DNA from: Verrucomicrobiota bacterium | GTDB lineage: Bacteria > Verrucomicrobiota > Verrucomicrobiia > Limisphaerales > AV2 | DNA length: 7,262 nucleotides | Assembly (NCBI GenBank): GCA_003218935.1 | Contig: QHPA01000088.1 | Coordinates: 1 to 7,262, forward strand | Direction of reading: 5' to 3' | Part shown: piece by piece, positions 5,388 to 7,262 of the stretch | How the letters are laid out: the number at the start of each line of letters is the position of its first letter | Numbering within the stretch: position 1 is the stretch's first letter | The notes under the pieces: generated by a model | What the model saw: only the letters and a program-made list of their open reading frames with translations | The model's database searches: none | What the model was told of the DNA's origin: nothing | Made by a program: the position numbers and the translations under genes

Positions 5388-6692
5388 TCAGCGCGCTGCT
5401 CGGAGTTTCAATGATCTCAATTGTTTACGGTTCCACAGGTAACGGATGCTGCTGAGAACCCAAGAAACCATCACCCGGTCGCGACGACGGCCATTCAGCA
5501 CCCAGCCGATAAATGTCGAGCGCACGAAGAGGTCGTAGGTGAACAACGACAGAGCGATGGTGATCGTGGAGATGAACGCGAGCTTGAGCGACCAGTGCAG
5601 CGGCAGCTCGGCAACCGCCACCTGGAGCCAGACCACGACCGGCAGGTGGACCAGGTACATCCAGTAGGACGAGTCAGCGACGTAGCGAATGAAGGCGTTG
5701 GGCCGCTGGCACAGTTTCTTGAAGACGCCGATGGTCAGGAACACGAGCGACCACATCGTCAAGGCGTAACTCACGGAATAGGCAACATGCGCGGCGACAT
5801 AGTGGGGATTGCCCGGGTCGCGTTCGATTTCGCCCAGCAGGAGAATGGCGGCGATGCCGAGGCCCGCCAAAATCCAGCGCTGCGGTGTGAGCCGTGCGAA
5901 CTGAGAGATCAGCTCGCGTTGCCGGCTCAACATCCATCCCAGGACGAAGAAGCCGCCGTAGATGACAAGCACCGGAATGTTTGGTTGAAGTCCTTGGTCC
6001 GGCGTATCCATGCCCCAGAAGCGCATAAACCACAACGTAGCCGCCGTCGGAATCGCGAGGATGAACAGGGAAACCGGAGAGTTGGCCAGCCACGCAACCG
6101 CGGTGTCGGCCCGCCGGACCATCTTCGCGTGCAGCGAACCGGTCGTGGTCAGCAATCCCCGCACGGCGAGGACCAGGGCGGTGATCATCGCCATGTAGTA
6201 CAGGAACCACAGGTGTGATCCTGCGAAGATCCCCGCCGGAAGGGTCGAAAGGGATTGGAAGCCACCCAGAAGACCGGCCCAGACGTCGACATCCCCACGC
6301 AGGCTGGCTGAGCCCATGATCCAGCCGGACACAACCAGCGGGTGCAGAATGAACCAGCCGACAACAAACGGCACCGCGATCCGGAGCACGCGCGAGCGCA
6401 CGAATTCGCCGGCGCCCCTGCGGTGAAAGGTCAGGTGACTGAAGAAGCCCGCGAGCAGAAAGAACGTTTCCATGCGGAACGAGTGACTGACCGTCATGAA
6501 CATCGCCACGAGCGGACTGGTCGAGACGTCTTGAACGGCCCAGCCCATGAAGATCGGCATAAACGACAGACAAGCGTGAAACACGATACCCAGTAAAAGT
6601 GCGAATGCCCGGGTTGCATCGAGGTAGTCGAGGCGGGAACCAACCGCATGGTGCGAGCTGGTAAAGGTTCTTTCGGCGGCGATGAGGGTCAT
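5388..6692 (-). CDS. OpgC/MdoC-like acyltransferase-3 membrane protein
   Basis: A membrane acyltransferase of the acyltransferase-3 family, 434 residues from ATG 6692. The N-terminal block RLDYLDATRAFALLLGIVFHACL places Arg28 and the likely catalytic His39 (numbering from this start). HSFRMETFFLLAGFFS (70-85) holds the conserved Arg73 and matches the 'SFRMQVFFVISGYFS' of E. coli MdoC/OpgC, which succinylates osmoregulated periplasmic glucans. SHLWFLYYMAMI and DSSYWMYLVHLPVVVWLQ are further family blocks. About ten hydrophobic segments are present, and the chain ends in a basic tail. The start is uncertain: in-frame ATGs also occur at 6737 and 6758, both inside the upstream gene, and none has a clear Shine-Dalgarno sequence. 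The homology begins well after 6692, so I chose that one. It lies 25 bases after the CIA30 gene on the same strand and is probably co-transcribed. The acceptor (glucan, other polysaccharide or lipid) is unknown. Confidence 0.88.
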   Translation of the reverse strand: MTLIAAERTFTSSHHAVGSRLDYLDATRAFALLLGIVFHACLSFMPIFMGWAVQDVSTSPLVAMFMTVSHSFRMETFFLLAGFFSHLTFHRRGAGEFVRSRVLRIAVPFVVGWFILHPLVVSGWIMGSASLRGDVDVWAGLLGGFQSLSTLPAGIFAGSHLWFLYYMAMITALVLAVRGLLTTTGSLHAKMVRRADTAVAWLANSPVSLFILAIPTAATLWFMRFWGMDTPDQGLQPNIPVLVIYGGFFVLGWMLSRQRELISQFARLTPQRWILAGLGIAAILLLGEIERDPGNPHYVAAHVAYSVSYALTMWSLVFLTIGVFKKLCQRPNAFIRYVADSSYWMYLVHLPVVVWLQVAVAELPLHWSLKLAFISTITIALSLFTYDLFVRSTFIGWVLNGRRRDRVMVSWVLSSIRYLWNRKQLRSLKLRAAR

Positions 6693-6717
6693 GATATCAA
6701 GGGGGTTGATCGTTGGT

Positions 6718-7262
6718 TCAATAGAAGCCGATTTCATCCACTTCGTAGGCGAACGCATCCCTGGCCAGGCCGAACGAGACCAGGTTGACGCTCGTGATGG
6801 ATTTCAGATTGAGCACGGTCTGCTCCGACCAGGCGCGTTTCATCTCCTTGAACGGAATCCGCACCTCTTGAAACTCTCCGCGCTTGCCTGCGATCGGCGC
6901 GCCGGTGTGGTAGTCGAAGTTGGCGATCTCGGAACTGCTCACTTGAACGCACAGAATGCCCTTGGTGACCTTCACGCGAAGGCGGACGCCCTGGTAACCG
7001 GTCAAGTCTTTCGGTTTCCCATCAGCCGAAAGGAGTGACACCTCGCTGATGAACGCGGGGACTCCGCGCCCCGGCACCAGGTCACCTTTGACTGACAGCA
7101 CCCCGTTCTCGCACTTCTGGGTCGCCTGTGACTTGCTGCCGAGGGCCTTGTCGTCGATCAGCAGCCGTTCAACTCCGTTCTTGTTGCGCGTGGGATCCGA
7201 GTAATCGTCGAGCAACATGGGAGCCGCGGCCTGTACCGCAGTCGAGCCAAGAGCGAGCAGTG
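6718..7262 (-). CDS. Exported CIA30-domain protein, N-terminus cut by the window
   Basis: The minus-strand frame runs open to the window edge, past the ATG at 7218. The codons before that ATG give LLALGSTAVQAAAP, the end of a signal peptide with a likely cleavage after VQA, so the true start is beyond 7262 and the protein is probably exported. After cleavage come MLLDDYSD, then a beta-rich domain. ENGVLSVKGDL, DLTGYQGVRLRVKV, FDYHTG, EFQEVRIPFKEMKRAWSEQ and SITSVNLVSFG-LARDAFAYEVDEIGFY match the CIA30 family (PF08547, galactose-binding-like fold). CIA30 was named for a mitochondrial complex I assembly factor. Bacterial exported members have no settled function; ligand binding is a guess from the fold. 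It ends 25 bases before the acyltransferase start proposed here, suggesting a two-gene operon. Confidence 0.82.
   Translation of the reverse strand, partial: LLALGSTAVQAAAPMLLDDYSDPTRNKNGVERLLIDDKALGSKSQATQKCENGVLSVKGDLVPGRGVPAFISEVSLLSADGKPKDLTGYQGVRLRVKVTKGILCVQVSSSEIANFDYHTGAPIAGKRGEFQEVRIPFKEMKRAWSEQTVLNLKSITSVNLVSFGLARDAFAYEVDEIGFY

Noticed and set aside
5421..6218. 265-codon plus-strand frame, rich in Arg, Gln, Glu and His
   Set aside because: It is antisense to the acyltransferase. Its composition is what the complement of a GC-rich hydrophobic membrane gene produces, and no motif is present.
5674..6573. 299-codon minus-strand frame in a different register from the acyltransferase
   Set aside because: It is a shifted reading of the same gene. 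The acyltransferase frame has all the family motifs; this one has none.
1..7262. CRISPR array, tRNA, rRNA or complete insertion sequence
   Set aside because: I saw no regularly spaced repeats, no cloverleaf-like segment and no transposase. The integrase fragment is the only mobile-element trace.

Overview
The window looks like a bacterial chromosome segment, GC-rich in coding regions by eye. I think a Verrucomicrobiota-type genome (Pedosphaera/Limisphaerales-like) is most likely. The reasons are the style of a decayed integrase N-terminus, an ArsR-type regulator ending in an LGCC motif, a bacterial CIA30 protein and a DUF2934 protein. This taxonomic call is inference from remembered family resemblance, not from a search.

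Layout, left to right. (1) 1-423 (+): C-terminal part of an RcnA/NicO-type nickel/cobalt efflux permease, cut by the window edge. (2) 424-1119: no intact gene. It holds a short hairpin (591-605) and a frameshifted, truncated remnant of a tyrosine-recombinase N-terminus (665-830). (3) 1120-3246 (+): four co-directional genes: a YcaC-like isochorismatase-fold hydrolase, a VOC/glyoxalase-fold protein, a small DUF2934 protein and an NADPH-dependent FMN reductase. The last three are tightly packed and probably one transcript. A strong GC-rich hairpin lies between the hydrolase and the VOC gene. The set resembles a small redox or detoxification cluster, but no substrate can be named. (4) 3247-3542: no intact gene, but a minus-strand remnant of a serine beta-lactamase-family protein (3325-3435). 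(5) 3543-5048 (+): an ArsR-family repressor beginning with GTG, followed by a PiT-family phosphate transporter. Between them is a perfect ACGTATGC-N8-GCATACGT inverted repeat, a good operator candidate. (6) 5049-5387: no recognised gene, although about 80 codons are open on each strand without an ATG start. (7) 5388-7262 (-): an exported CIA30-domain protein (N-terminus cut by the window edge), followed downstream by an OpgC/MdoC-like acyltransferase-3 membrane protein, probably co-transcribed.

No complete, clearly new multi-gene system is visible. The most testable observations are the ArsR operator/PiT pairing, with its Cys-Cys regulator tail and Cys-rich transporter loop, and the DUF2934 gene embedded in an oxidoreductase cluster. 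The exported CIA30/OpgC-like pair and the two gene remnants, which suggest past rearrangement, are also worth checking.
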